Positions 26,582 through 35,227 of a stretch of 64,000 nucleotides of DNA are shown piece after piece. The stretch lies in contig NZ_CP132910.1 in NCBI RefSeq assembly GCF_030846775.1, positions 2,390,001-2,454,000 on the forward strand. The letters run 5' to 3'. The DNA comes from Geothrix sp. 21YS21S-2 (GTDB lineage: Bacteria > Acidobacteriota > Holophagae > Holophagales > Holophagaceae). Within the stretch, counting starts at the first letter, position 1. Each line of letters begins with the position of its first letter. Made by a program: the position numbers and the translations under genes. A model generated the notes under the pieces. The model was given only the letters and a program-made list of their open reading frames with translations. It ran no database searches and was not told the origin of the DNA.

Positions 26582-27484
26582 TTGTCCCCCAAGCACTTCC
26601 GAGTTGGATTGGTCCAGATGGCCTGCGGGCCCGAGCCGGAGGAGAACCTCCGCCGGGCCGCGGCCTTCGTGGTGGAGGCGGCCTCCCGGGGCGCCCAGGT
26701 GGTGTGCCTGCCCGAGCTCTTCCAGACCCAATACTTCTGCCAGCGGGAGGACATCGCGCTGTTCGACCTGGCCGAGAGCATCCCGGGGCCGGCCACGGAC
26801 CTGCTGGGCGAAGTGGCCCGCACGTGCGGCGTGGTGATCCTCGCCTCGCTCTTCGAACGCAGGGCCGCGGGGCTCTACCACAACACCCTGGCGGTGCTGG
26901 AGACCGACGGCGCCATCAAGGGCCTCTACCGCAAGATGCACATCCCCGACGACCCGCTCTACTACGAGAAGTTCTATTTCACCCCGGGGGATCTCGGCTT
27001 CAAGGCCCACGACACCACCTTCGGCAGGCTGGGGACCCTGGTGTGCTGGGACCAGTGGTATCCCGAGGGGGCCCGGCTCACGGCCATGATGGGGGCGTCC
27101 GTCCTCTTCTACCCCACGGCCATCGGCTGGCACCCCGCGGAAAAGGCGGAATACGGCGAATCGCAGTACGACGCCTGGCGCACCATCCAGCGGGGCCACG
27201 CCATCGCCAACGGCGTGTTCGTGGCCGGCGTGAACCGGGTCGGCTTCGAGACCGGCAACATCCGCGGGGACGAGGCCCCGGGCCAGGGGCTGGAGTTCTG
27301 GGGCGGCTCCTTCCTGGCCGACCCCTTCGGGCGCATCCTCGCCCAGGCCAGCCACGACAAGGAGGAGATCCTCATCGGCGACATCGACCTGGAGCTGCTG
27401 GAGACCACCCGGCGCAACTGGCCCTTCCTGCGGGACCGCCGCATCGACGCCTACGGGGACCTGCCCCGAAGGTATCTGGACTGA
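26582..27484 (+). CDS. aguB: N-carbamoylputrescine amidase
   Basis: Hydrolyses N-carbamoylputrescine to putrescine, CO2 and ammonia. It is a nitrilase-superfamily enzyme with the Glu45 (PELFQ), Lys118 (YRKMHIPDD) and Cys155 (LVCWDQWYPE) triad. The protein is 300 residues from the TTG at 26582 (AGAGG six bases upstream), matching the family length. A longer frame would start inside the kelch gene and has no conserved N-terminus. It lies seven bases before aguA, so the two form the agmatine branch of polyamine synthesis. Arginine decarboxylase is not in the window. Confidence 0.93.
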   Translation: MSPKHFRVGLVQMACGPEPEENLRRAAAFVVEAASRGAQVVCLPELFQTQYFCQREDIALFDLAESIPGPATDLLGEVARTCGVVILASLFERRAAGLYHNTLAVLETDGAIKGLYRKMHIPDDPLYYEKFYFTPGDLGFKAHDTTFGRLGTLVCWDQWYPEGARLTAMMGASVLFYPTAIGWHPAEKAEYGESQYDAWRTIQRGHAIANGVFVAGVNRVGFETGNIRGDEAPGQGLEFWGGSFLADPFGRILAQASHDKEEILIGDIDLELLETTRRNWPFLRDRRIDAYGDLPRRYLD

Positions 27485-27491
27485 GGGACTC

Positions 27492-28502
27492 ATGATCCGA
27501 ATGCCCGCAGAATGGGAGCCCCATGCCGCGACCTGGCTGGCCTGGCCCCACAACCGCATGGACTGGCCCGGCAAGTTCGCCGCCATCCCCTTCGTGTTCG
27601 CCGAGATCATCCGCCACCTGGGAAGGCGCGAGCGGGTGGAGATCCTGGTGCGGGACGCGGCGATGGAGGCCCGGGCCCGGGGCGTCCTGGACCGGGCCGG
27701 GGCCCTCTCGGACAACGTGCGCTTCCACGCCCTGCCCACCGACCGCATCTGGCTGCGGGACTCCGGGTGCTGCTTCGTCAAGGACGGGGAAGCGCTGGGC
27801 GCCGTGAAGTGGCGCTTCAACGCCTGGGCCAAGTACGACAACTTCGAGCTGGACGACAAGGTGGGGACCTTCATGGCCCGCGCCGCGGGCGTGAAGGCCC
27901 GGCGCGCCGCGATGGTCCTGGAGGGCGGCAGCATCGACGTGAACGGCCGGGGCACGCTGCTCACCACCGAGGAGTGCCTGCTCAGCAACGTGCAGGAGCG
28001 CAACCCGGGGCTGGGCCGCGAAGGCTACGAGAAGGCCTTCGCAGAGCACCTGGGCATCCGCAAGGTGATCTGGCTGGGCGACGGCATCAAGGGCGACGAC
28101 ACCCACGGCCACGTGGACGACCTCTCCCGGTTCGTGGGGGAGCGCACCGTCGTCACGGTGGTGGAGCCCCGGAAGGACGACCCCAACCACGCCCCGCTCC
28201 AGGAGAACCTGCGCCGCCTCAGGGCCGCCACGGACCAGGACGGGCGGCCCCTGGAGGTGGTGGAGCTGCCCCTGCCCGGGCCCCTCTCCTACCGCGGCAT
28301 CCGGCTCCCGGCGAGCTACGGGAACTTCTACGTCGCCAACGGCCTCGTGCTGGTGCCGGTCTTCAACGACCCCAACGACCGGGTCGCGCTGGACCTCATC
28401 GCCTCCCTCTTCCCTGACCGGGAGGTGGTGGGCATCTACAGCGGCGACTTCATCTGGGGCTTCGGCGCCATGCACTGCATGACCCAGCAGCAGCCGGCCT
28501 GA
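27492..28502 (+). CDS. aguA: agmatine deiminase
   Basis: Converts agmatine to N-carbamoylputrescine and ammonia, as a member of the peptidyl-arginine-deiminase-like family. The 336-residue protein shows MPAEWEPHAATWLAWPHN at the start, the RDSG and EGGSIDVNG segments with the Asp/Glu ligands (about 91-94 and 141-149), DDTHGHVDD with the catalytic His near 203, and the nucleophile Cys329 in GAMHCMTQQ. The start follows the aguB stop by seven bases. A short GC hairpin right after its stop may end the transcript. Confidence 0.95.
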   Translation: MIRMPAEWEPHAATWLAWPHNRMDWPGKFAAIPFVFAEIIRHLGRRERVEILVRDAAMEARARGVLDRAGALSDNVRFHALPTDRIWLRDSGCCFVKDGEALGAVKWRFNAWAKYDNFELDDKVGTFMARAAGVKARRAAMVLEGGSIDVNGRGTLLTTEECLLSNVQERNPGLGREGYEKAFAEHLGIRKVIWLGDGIKGDDTHGHVDDLSRFVGERTVVTVVEPRKDDPNHAPLQENLRRLRAATDQDGRPLEVVELPLPGPLSYRGIRLPASYGNFYVANGLVLVPVFNDPNDRVALDLIASLFPDREVVGIYSGDFIWGFGAMHCMTQQQPA

Positions 28503-28509
28503 TTGGGCG

Positions 28510-28527
28510 CCCCGGCCCTTGCCGGGG
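28510..28527 (+). terminator. hairpin after aguA
   Basis: A perfect 7-bp stem CCCCGGC/GCCGGGG with a four-base CCTT loop lies eight bases after the aguA stop. No T-run follows, so rho-independent termination is uncertain. Confidence 0.35.
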
Positions 28528-28560
28528 GGAGTAACATCAAGCAGAACCAGGCACGGATCC

Positions 28561-29805
28561 ATGCACCTGACCAGCATCACGCACCGCAAAGAACTCTTCG
28601 AGCTGGCCACCCGCTGGTTCGCGGACTGCCCCCTCCGGGGGGACGGCCGTTTCCTCACGCAGGTGACCACGTACGAGAACCTGATCTCGGCCCCCGTGGT
28701 CCGGGACCTGCTCACGGGCATCAAGCAGGCCGTGCACCCCGGGCCCGTGACGCTCACGCGGCTGCGGTCCAAGGACGAGCTGCGGGACGCCATCGTCGCC
28801 TCCTGCAGGAACCCGGGCCCCCGCGAGCAGGAGCTCTTCAGCCTCTACCGGAACCATCCCGAGGACTTCTTCCCCGGCACGCCCTCGGACGTGATGCTGG
28901 GGCTGCGGGAGGACGGCACCATCCTGGGCATGGCCCGCATCAAGCGGCTGCGGCGCATCGCCGAGAAGTGCTCGCGGCGCGTGGCGGACCGGCTCGCGGG
29001 GGCCATCAACGAGCGGGCCCGGCTCCTGGCCCAGCAGCGCGCGGAGACCTACGGCATCCCCCTGAAGGAGCTCCTCTCCTCCAAGCAGGAGATGGCCCAG
29101 GACTACGACCAGGCCGAGCGCATCGTGAGCCGCACCTTCCGGGACGGCGTCCTGGTCTTCAAGCCCGAGGACCTGCGCATCGACGACGGCATCGGCCTCA
29201 AGTTCGTGGGCACCCCCGGGGAGATGGAGTCCATGGAGGAGGCCATCCGCCGCCACCCCGCCGTGGTGGGCGTCGTGAAGGAGGAGCACCGGGGCCGCTA
29301 CAACGACATCAACCTCCTGGTGGACCTGAGGGTGCCCGAACCCGGCGTCCTCGTGGACCTGGCCAGGGACTGGGACTGGGCCCGCCACGCCGGCAAGGGG
29401 CTCACGCCCGCCGAGCTCGCCGAGGGCTTCCCGGCCTTCGTGGAAGGGGGGGAGCGCAGCTTCCGCGCCGAGGTGATCCTCACCACCCATGCCGACCTGG
29501 TGGAGAGCGAGTTCGGCTCCTGCATCCACGAGGCCCGCATCCTGGAGCAGCGCGCGGGCGTCACCTACTCGGGCCGCATCGCGTCCAACGCGTCCTTCCT
29601 CATCGAGTACATGCTCATGCTGGCCCTGTCGCCCACGATCGAGGTGGGGGAGCTGCCGGTGAAGATGTGGGGCCGGTACCTGCCCGACGTATACTCCCTG
29701 GCCGTTTGGCGACTCTTCGGCATCACCCTGGGCCGGGATCAGATTGATCACCTTGTGCCTTGGGGACTTGCGGACGCGGGCCTGGCCCTGGAGCACCCCC
29801 TTTGA
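28561..29805 (+). CDS. protein of unknown function, 414 residues
   Basis: I do not recognise a named family. The sequence is rich in charged helices with no signal peptide or membrane segment, so it is probably cytoplasmic. Segments that look conserved are IASNASFLIEYMLMLAL (about 340-356), ESEFGSCIHEARILEQ (about 318-333) and GRYNDINLLVDL (about 241-252). The ND-N motif and a downstream acidic segment faintly recall RelA/SpoT-type synthetase domains, but I cannot align the catalytic residues. I chose the ATG at 28561 over an upstream TTG that lies inside a hairpin. It has a monocistronic appearance before ribH. Confidence 0.65.
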   Translation: MHLTSITHRKELFELATRWFADCPLRGDGRFLTQVTTYENLISAPVVRDLLTGIKQAVHPGPVTLTRLRSKDELRDAIVASCRNPGPREQELFSLYRNHPEDFFPGTPSDVMLGLREDGTILGMARIKRLRRIAEKCSRRVADRLAGAINERARLLAQQRAETYGIPLKELLSSKQEMAQDYDQAERIVSRTFRDGVLVFKPEDLRIDDGIGLKFVGTPGEMESMEEAIRRHPAVVGVVKEEHRGRYNDINLLVDLRVPEPGVLVDLARDWDWARHAGKGLTPAELAEGFPAFVEGGERSFRAEVILTTHADLVESEFGSCIHEARILEQRAGVTYSGRIASNASFLIEYMLMLALSPTIEVGELPVKMWGRYLPDVYSLAVWRLFGITLGRDQIDHLVPWGLADAGLALEHPL

Positions 29806-29865
29806 TTCGACTTTGCCTCCAGTTGTGCTATTGTCTTCAATTCAACCACCTTTCGGGGGGTTCCC

Positions 29866-30354
29866 ATGGGGATCTTTGAGGGCCAGCTACGTGTGGAAAA
29901 GGGCGACCGGTTCGCTCTCGTTGCCGCACGTTTTAATGAATTCATCGTGGACCGGTTGATAGGCGGCGCCACGGACTGCATCCTCCGGCACGGGGGAAGC
30001 GAGGCCCAGATCGACCTCATCCGGGTTCCGGGGGCCTTCGAGCTGCCCCAGGTGGCCAGGAAGGTTGCCCAGACCGGCAACTACGCCGGCATCGTGGTCC
30101 TGGGCGCGGTCATCCGCGGCGGGACGCCCCATTTCGACATGATCGCCAACGAGGTCACCAAGGGCACCGCCCAGGTGGGCCTGGAGGCGGGCATCCCGGT
30201 CATCTTCGGCGTGCTCACCACCGATTCGGTGGAGCAGGCCATCGACCGCGCCGGCACCAAGATGGGCAACAAGGGCTGGGAAGCAGCCATGACGCTCCTG
30301 GAATCCGTGGATCTCTTCCGCGCCCTTCCGGGACCCAGGAAGGGGACGAAGTAA
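29866..30354 (+). CDS. ribH: 6,7-dimethyl-8-ribityllumazine synthase
   Basis: Condenses 5-amino-6-ribitylaminouracil with dihydroxybutanone phosphate, the penultimate riboflavin step. 162 residues, normal size. It shows [24 protein letters not shown] (about 52-60) and the catalytic [17 protein letters not shown] with its histidine near 88, followed by [22 protein letters not shown]. The usual bacterial pairing ribH-nusB is present: its TAA overlaps the nusB ATG by one base. No FMN riboswitch is visible in the 60 bases upstream. Confidence 0.96.
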   Translation: MGIFEGQLRVEKGDRFALVAARFNEFIVDRLIGGATDCILRHGGSEAQIDLIRVPGAFELPQVARKVAQTGNYAGIVVLGAVIRGGTPHFDMIANEVTKGTAQVGLEAGIPVIFGVLTTDSVEQAIDRAGTKMGNKGWEAAMTLLESVDLFRALPGPRKGTK

Positions 30355-30839
30355 TGGGTGTTCGCAGGCGGGGGCGCGAATACGCCCTCCAGATGCTCTA
30401 TGCCATGGATCTCACGGACTACCTCCCCGACGAGGTGTTCGCGGGCTTCAACGCCATCCAGGACCTGAACCGGGACGCGTTCTACTACGCCCGGCGCCTG
30501 GTTGACGGGGTGCACGGGCACCTGGAGGAGATCGACGCCGTCCTCACCCGCTTCGCCGAGCACTGGAAGATCCACCGCATGGCCGTGGTGGACCGCAACC
30601 TCCTGCGCCTCGGGGTCTACGAGCTCATGTTCCTGAAGGAGATACCCTTCCCCATCGTCATCAACGAGGCGCTGGAGATCGTGAAGGAATTCAGCGACCA
30701 GGAGGGAACCCAGTTCGTGAACGGGATCCTGGACGCCGCCAGCAAGGAATTCCGGCCCGACGAGACCGGCCTGAAGGGACGCTCCCGCAAGGCCGCCGTC
30801 CTCGCGGAAACCCCGGACGAACCCCCGAGCGTCGACTGA
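30354..30839 (+). CDS. nusB: transcription antitermination factor NusB
   Basis: Binds boxA RNA with NusE to form antitermination complexes, mainly on rRNA operons. 161 residues, all-helical. Typical segments are RRRGREYALQMLYAMD at the start and RNLLRLGVYELMFLKEIPFPIVINEALEIVKEFS around 82-115, then FVNGILDAAS. The C-terminal tail of about 25 residues is basic then acidic and longer than usual. Coupled to ribH by a one-base overlap and followed by accB after 19 bases, so the four genes may be one transcript. Confidence 0.95.
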   Translation: MGVRRRGREYALQMLYAMDLTDYLPDEVFAGFNAIQDLNRDAFYYARRLVDGVHGHLEEIDAVLTRFAEHWKIHRMAVVDRNLLRLGVYELMFLKEIPFPIVINEALEIVKEFSDQEGTQFVNGILDAASKEFRPDETGLKGRSRKAAVLAETPDEPPSVD

Positions 30840-30858
30840 TGCTCCCCGTGGAGTGCCC

Positions 30859-31398
<540 letters not shown>

Positions 31399-31402
31399 CG
31401 CC

Positions 31403-32830
31403 ATGAGCCCCGTCAAGCGCGCGACCCCCAACCGCAAGCCCGCCGTCAAGAACGGCGAGCCGCCCTTCCGCAAGATCCTCATCGCCAACCGCGGGGAGAT
31501 CGCCCTCCGGGTGATCTTCGCCTGCAAGGAACTCGGCATCCAGACGGTGGCCGTGTACTCCGAGGCCGACCGCAACGCCCTGCACGTGCGGTTCGCCGAC
31601 GAGGACATCTGCATCGGCCCGCCCCCGAGCGGGAAGTCCTACCTGAACATCCCCCAGGTCATCGCGGCCGCCGAAGTCACCGGCGCCGAGGCCATCCACC
31701 CGGGCTACGGCTTCCTCAGCGAGAACCCGCACTTCGTGGACGTGTGCCAGGCCTGCGGCATCGTGTTCATCGGCCCCAACGCCGAGATCATCCGCACCAT
31801 GGGCAACAAGGCCCAGGCCAAGGCCACCATGCTGGCCGCGGGCGTGCCCCTCATGCCCGGCAGCGACGGCATCGTGGAGACGGTGGAGGACGCCCTGGCC
31901 TGGGGCGAGAAGATCGGCTACCCCGTCATCGTCAAGGCCAGCGCCGGCGGCGGCGGCCGGGGCATGCGCATCGTCAACTCCCCCGACGAGATGTCGGACA
32001 TGTACAACACCGCCCGCACCGAGGCCAAGGCCGCCTTCACGGACGACTCGGTGTACATGGAGAAGTACCTCCTGGAGCCCCGCCACATCGAGGTCCAGAT
32101 TCTCGGCGACCTCTTCGGCAACATCATCCACCTGGGCGAGCGGGAGTGCTCCATCCAGCGCCGGCACCAGAAGCTGATCGAGGAGAGCCCCAGCCCTGCG
32201 CTCACGCCCGAGCTGCGCAAGCGCATCCACGACACCGCGGTGCGCGCCGCCAGGGCCGTGGGGTACTTCAACGCCGGCACCATCGAGTTCCTGCTGGACG
32301 CGCGGGGCGACTTCTTCTTCATGGAGATGAACACCCGCGTCCAGGTGGAGCACCCCATCACCGAGCTGGTCTCGGGCGTGGACATCGTCAAGGAGCAGAT
32401 CCGCATCGCCGCGGGCCGCAAGCTCTCCTACGCCCAGGAGGACATCGTCCTGCGGGGCGCGGCCATCGAGTGCCGCATCAACGCCGAGGACCCCTGGAAG
32501 TTCACCCCCTGCCCCGGCCGCATCACCGCGCTCCATTTCCCCGGCGGTCCCGGCATCCGCATGGACACCGCCATGCACCAGGACGCGGTCATCCCGCCCT
32601 ACTACGACTCCATGGTCGCCAAGCTCATCGCCTACGGCAACGACCGCACCGAGGCCCTGGCCCGCATGCGCCGCGCCCTGGACACCATCGTCGTGGAGGG
32701 CATCAAGACCACCAGCCCCCTCCACCGCCGCATCATGGACCACCCGGACTTCATCAAGGGCGAGTTCTCCACCAAGTGGCTGGAAGTGTTCCTGGCCCAG
32801 CTGGAGAAGGAACGGGCCGAAGAAGCCTGA
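31403..32830 (+). CDS. accC: biotin carboxylase subunit of acetyl-CoA carboxylase
   Basis: Carboxylates biotin on AccB using ATP and bicarbonate. 475 residues with a 20-residue basic N-terminal extension before the family start ([17 protein letters not shown]). ATP-grasp features are the glycine-rich [25 protein letters not shown] and [16 protein letters not shown], including the catalytic Arg/Glu region near residue 310. The C-terminal barrel-sandwich domain is complete. The stop is followed by an AT-rich gap. Confidence 0.96.
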   Translation: MSPVKRATPNRKPAVKNGEPPFRKILIANRGEIALRVIFACKELGIQTVAVYSEADRNALHVRFADEDICIGPPPSGKSYLNIPQVIAAAEVTGAEAIHPGYGFLSENPHFVDVCQACGIVFIGPNAEIIRTMGNKAQAKATMLAAGVPLMPGSDGIVETVEDALAWGEKIGYPVIVKASAGGGGRGMRIVNSPDEMSDMYNTARTEAKAAFTDDSVYMEKYLLEPRHIEVQILGDLFGNIIHLGERECSIQRRHQKLIEESPSPALTPELRKRIHDTAVRAARAVGYFNAGTIEFLLDARGDFFFMEMNTRVQVEHPITELVSGVDIVKEQIRIAAGRKLSYAQEDIVLRGAAIECRINAEDPWKFTPCPGRITALHFPGGPGIRMDTAMHQDAVIPPYYDSMVAKLIAYGNDRTEALARMRRALDTIVVEGIKTTSPLHRRIMDHPDFIKGEFSTKWLEVFLAQLEKERAEEA

Positions 32831-32844
32831 TTTTTAATTTATAC

Positions 32845-32908
32845 AGAACCTTGGAGGTTCTCCTTGCATTCATGGATTGGCGCGCCATAACGTCCATTTT
32901 TTATCCAT
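32845..32908 (+). promoter_or_regulatory. AT-rich region with inverted repeats before a secreted-protein gene
   Basis: Between accC and the next gene are a 6-bp hairpin AGAACC/GGTTCT (32845-32861), a perfect TGGCGCGCCA palindrome (32878-32887), and an outer inverted repeat ATGGAT/ATCCAT (32872-32877 and 32903-32908). A strong AAAGGAG site follows. It is a candidate promoter and operator area. No known operator is recognised. Confidence 0.35.
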
Positions 32909-32922
32909 AAAGGAGTACCTCC

Positions 32923-33825
32923 ATGCATCGCATCCTCCTCGGGGCTGCCCTGGCCGCAGGCTTGGCCACCGCCCACGCCACCACCCCCCTCACCCATTGC
33001 CTCGTCCACGGCATCTTCAAGCCCGCCCCCGACGCCGTCGGGGAGGGGGCGATCCACCCGCTGCAGCCCCTCCAGCGCCTCGCGTCCCTGGACAAGGGCG
33101 CCTTCCGCATCGTGGCCCAGGACTCGGCCGAAGCCTTTGCATTCCCCATGCTGGCCGCCCCCGGCGCCTCCGGCCCCGCGGACCTGGCCGACCTGGGGGA
33201 GGACACCTTCATCGCCCCCCTGGACCTGACGGGTACCGGGGTCTCCGACCTCGTCTACGCCCGCAAGGGCGCCCCGGGGTGGAAGGTCCTCACCAACGGG
33301 GCCCGCCTCAAGCAGCCCTCCCAGGGCTTCGTGGCCGGCCACTTCGAGAAGGGGGCCGACACCCCGAAATCCGACCTGATACCGGCCGACACCAGCGATC
33401 TCTCGGTGGACCAGGATCTCCTGGCCGCCACGGGCGACTTCCTGGGCAACGGCACCGAGCAGCTGGCCTACACCCGCCCCGGCCAGCACCAGATCTGGAT
33501 CGTCGGCGCCCACGGGGTGACCACCATGAAGGCCGATCTCAAGGGCATCGAACCGGGCGGCCCGGGCGAGAGGAACCACTGGCTGTTCCCCTACAAGGCC
33601 ACCCGGAAGGCGCAGCGCACCCGCCTGGCCTACTACCGCGCGGGAAACGACCACCTCGTCCGGCTGGTGCCCAAGGGCATGGAGTTCGTCCAGGAGAAGG
33701 TCCCCCTCAAAGGGCATTGGGACCGCCTGAACCAGGCCGTGGTCGATTGGCCCCATGCCGCCACCGCTCCATCCTCGTCCTCGTCCTCCACGTCTTCCGA
33801 AGGGAAGGAACCCACGGCCAAGTAA
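32923..33825 (+). CDS. secreted protein with FG-GAP-like repeats
   Basis: 300 residues with a signal peptide (cleavage after AHA, about residue 19). Two segments, LDLTGTGVSDLVYAR (about 103-117) and TGDFLGNGTEQLAYTR (about 171-186), follow the FG-GAP/VCBS pattern of a blade with a calcium-type loop, so a small beta-propeller is likely. The tail is serine-rich (about 287-296) and then charged. It is preceded by a good AAAGGAG site and followed by a strong terminator that separates it from the RiPP-like cassette. Function unknown. Confidence 0.75.
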   Translation: MHRILLGAALAAGLATAHATTPLTHCLVHGIFKPAPDAVGEGAIHPLQPLQRLASLDKGAFRIVAQDSAEAFAFPMLAAPGASGPADLADLGEDTFIAPLDLTGTGVSDLVYARKGAPGWKVLTNGARLKQPSQGFVAGHFEKGADTPKSDLIPADTSDLSVDQDLLAATGDFLGNGTEQLAYTRPGQHQIWIVGAHGVTTMKADLKGIEPGGPGERNHWLFPYKATRKAQRTRLAYYRAGNDHLVRLVPKGMEFVQEKVPLKGHWDRLNQAVVDWPHAATAPSSSSSSTSSEGKEPTAK

Positions 33826-33859
33826 GGGAATTGGAATTATTATAACGTAAGAAAAGCAA

Positions 33860-33898
33860 GGGGCCGCCGTCCGCCAGGACAGCGGCCCCATCCGTTTT
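33860..33898 (+). terminator. strong hairpin terminator
   Basis: An arm GGGGCCGCCGTCC pairs with GGACAGCGGCCCC around a GCCA loop with one mismatch, followed by ATCCGTTTTAT. It lies 34 bases after the secreted-protein stop. It isolates the downstream peptide/MNIO cassette as its own transcription unit. Confidence 0.75.
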
Positions 33899-34113
33899 AT
33901 ATGTGTATAAACTCTTTTATAATATATATTTAATTCGATTTTTCCACTCAAGTAAATTCGGTCTTGGTCCGATTTGTAGCAATGGGATTCGAGACGTTAA
34001 GTCTGGGCAAAAACACTGTCCCCTCGACCCGCCCCGCGGACGCCGTCCCCGGGCCCTCACCCCATCCGGATCCCCCGGGATCCCAGTGCGGCCTGCGCCG
34101 CGCGGAGCGCACC
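33899..34113 (+). promoter_or_regulatory. AT-rich promoter island before the Cys-repeat peptide
   Basis: About 80 bases (33891-33970) are extremely AT-rich for this genome and hold a perfect TATAAT at 33918-33923. The base pairs where a -35 box should be are poor (TTTTAT), so a sigma-70 call is weak and another factor may be needed. From 33980 the sequence returns to high GC up to the GGAG site of the peptide gene. A reading frame runs through it from 33964, but without a ribosome-binding site or conserved look. Confidence 0.4.
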
Positions 34114-34398
34114 ATGATCACGACCCTCATCGGCATCGCCACCCTCTTCTCCGCGGGCTCCAGCCTGCCCGCCACCGCCGCGCCCACCCTCTCCGCCCGG
34201 GAGATCGCCCCGGCGGGCCAGACCGCCCCGGCGCCGGAACTGGAACAGCGCCGGTGCGGCGGCAGGCGCTGCGCCAGCGTGCCCCGCTGCGGCGGGCGGC
34301 GATGTGCCGGCGTGCCCCGCTGCGGCCGGAGATGCGCGAGCGTGCCCCGCTGCGGACATCGCTGCGCCAGCGTGCCCCGCTGCGGCGGGAGGGGCTAG
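34114..34398 (+). CDS. candidate RiPP precursor: secreted Arg/Cys-repeat peptide
   Basis: 94 residues. A Sec signal peptide (hydrophobic 5-18, likely cut near residue 22-23) is followed by a Pro/Ala-rich spacer, then a basic core from 46 to 94. The core holds nine cysteines (48, 53, 59, 64, 70, 74, 80, 84, 90) in four copies of RCA(S/G)VPRCG separated by GGR, GR or GH. It lies one base before a DUF692 (MNIO) enzyme gene, the arrangement of methanobactin, bufferin and HvfA systems, in which cysteines become copper-binding heterocycles. The signal-peptide precursor plan is like bufferin/HvfA, but the repeat is different. Start is the ATG at 34114 (GGAG seven bases upstream). Modification and metal binding are inferred. 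Confidence 0.8.
   Translation: MITTLIGIATLFSAGSSLPATAAPTLSAREIAPAGQTAPAPELEQRRCGGRRCASVPRCGGRRCAGVPRCGRRCASVPRCGHRCASVPRCGGRG
34278..34385 (+). repeat. 15-bp tandem DNA repeat in the peptide core
   Basis: CGTGCCCCGCTGCGG (encoding VPRCG) occurs identically at 34278, 34311, 34341 and 34371, a period of 33, 30 and 30 bases. The interleaved RCAS/RCAG codons vary more. This points to recent duplication of a 10-11 codon unit. Confidence 0.9.
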
Positions 34399-34399
34399 C

Positions 34400-35227
34400 A
34401 TGGCCTTCTCCGGCGTCGGCCTGGGCCTCCGCCTCCCCCACCTGGAGGCGGTGGCCCGGGAGGCCCCTGACGTCCCCTTCTGGGAAATCGCCCCGGAGAA
34501 CGTCATCGGGGACGGCGGCAGGGTGGCCGCCCTGACCCGGACGATCCTGGCCAGGGACCCTGTGATCTCCCACGGCCTCAGCCTCTCGGTGGGCGGCTTC
34601 GATCCCTTCGACGACGCCTACCTGGCCGACCTGGCGGGCTTCCTCATCGCCTCGGGGAGCCCCTGGCACTCCGAACACCTGTGCTTCACCTCGGTGGACG
34701 GCGCCACCACCCACGAGCTCCTGCCCATGCCCTTCACCCGGGCCTCGGCGCGCCACGCCGCGGCCCGGGCGCGGGAGCTCAAGCCGCGGCTCCCGGTGCC
34801 CTTCCTGCTGGAGAACATCACCTACTACGCCGAGCTGGGGCAGGCGGGGATGGACGAGGCGGCCTTCATCGCCGAGGTCCTCGAGGGCGCCGACGCAGGC
34901 TGGCTCCTGGACATCAACAACGTCTACGTGAACTCCCTGAACTTCGGCTTCGATCCCTACCGCTGGTTCGAGGGGATGCCCCTGCACCGGGTCGCCCAGA
35001 TCCACATCGCCGGCCACGACCGCTACGGCGACCTGGTGGTGGACACCCACGGGGCCCCGGTGGCCGATCCGGTCGTGGACCTCATGCGCTTCGTGCTGCC
35101 CCGCATCGGCCGGCCCGTGCCCGTGCTGCTGGAGCGGGACAACGACATCCCGCCCCTGGCCGAGCTGCTCGCCGAGCGCGCCGCGCTTCAGGAGGCCTAC
35201 GACCAGGCCCTGGCCGCCCATGCCTGA
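34400..35227 (+). CDS. DUF692 multinuclear non-heme iron oxidative enzyme (MNIO, BufB-like)
   Basis: TIM-barrel enzyme of 275 residues. Family members use two or three iron ions to rewrite cysteines of a partner peptide (MbnB, TglH, ChrH, BufB). The expected ligands are in place: His58 (ISHG), His90 and His93 (HSEH), Glu138 (LLENI), Asp171 with Asn173/174 (LDINN), His202 and His206 (IHIAGH), His217 (DTHG) and Glu245 (LLERD). It starts at the ATG 34400, one base after the peptide stop, with GGGAGG upstream. The next gene, its DUF2063 partner, overlaps by eight bases. Acts in the cytoplasm before export of the peptide, by analogy. Confidence 0.92.
   Translation: MAFSGVGLGLRLPHLEAVAREAPDVPFWEIAPENVIGDGGRVAALTRTILARDPVISHGLSLSVGGFDPFDDAYLADLAGFLIASGSPWHSEHLCFTSVDGATTHELLPMPFTRASARHAAARARELKPRLPVPFLLENITYYAELGQAGMDEAAFIAEVLEGADAGWLLDINNVYVNSLNFGFDPYRWFEGMPLHRVAQIHIAGHDRYGDLVVDTHGAPVADPVVDLMRFVLPRIGRPVPVLLERDNDIPPLAELLAERAALQEAYDQALAAHA

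Noticed and set aside
33964-34113. 50-codon N-terminal extension of the Cys-repeat peptide
   Set aside because: No ribosome-binding site at the first ATG and no signal-peptide logic; the internal ATG at 34114 has GGAG and starts a clean signal peptide.
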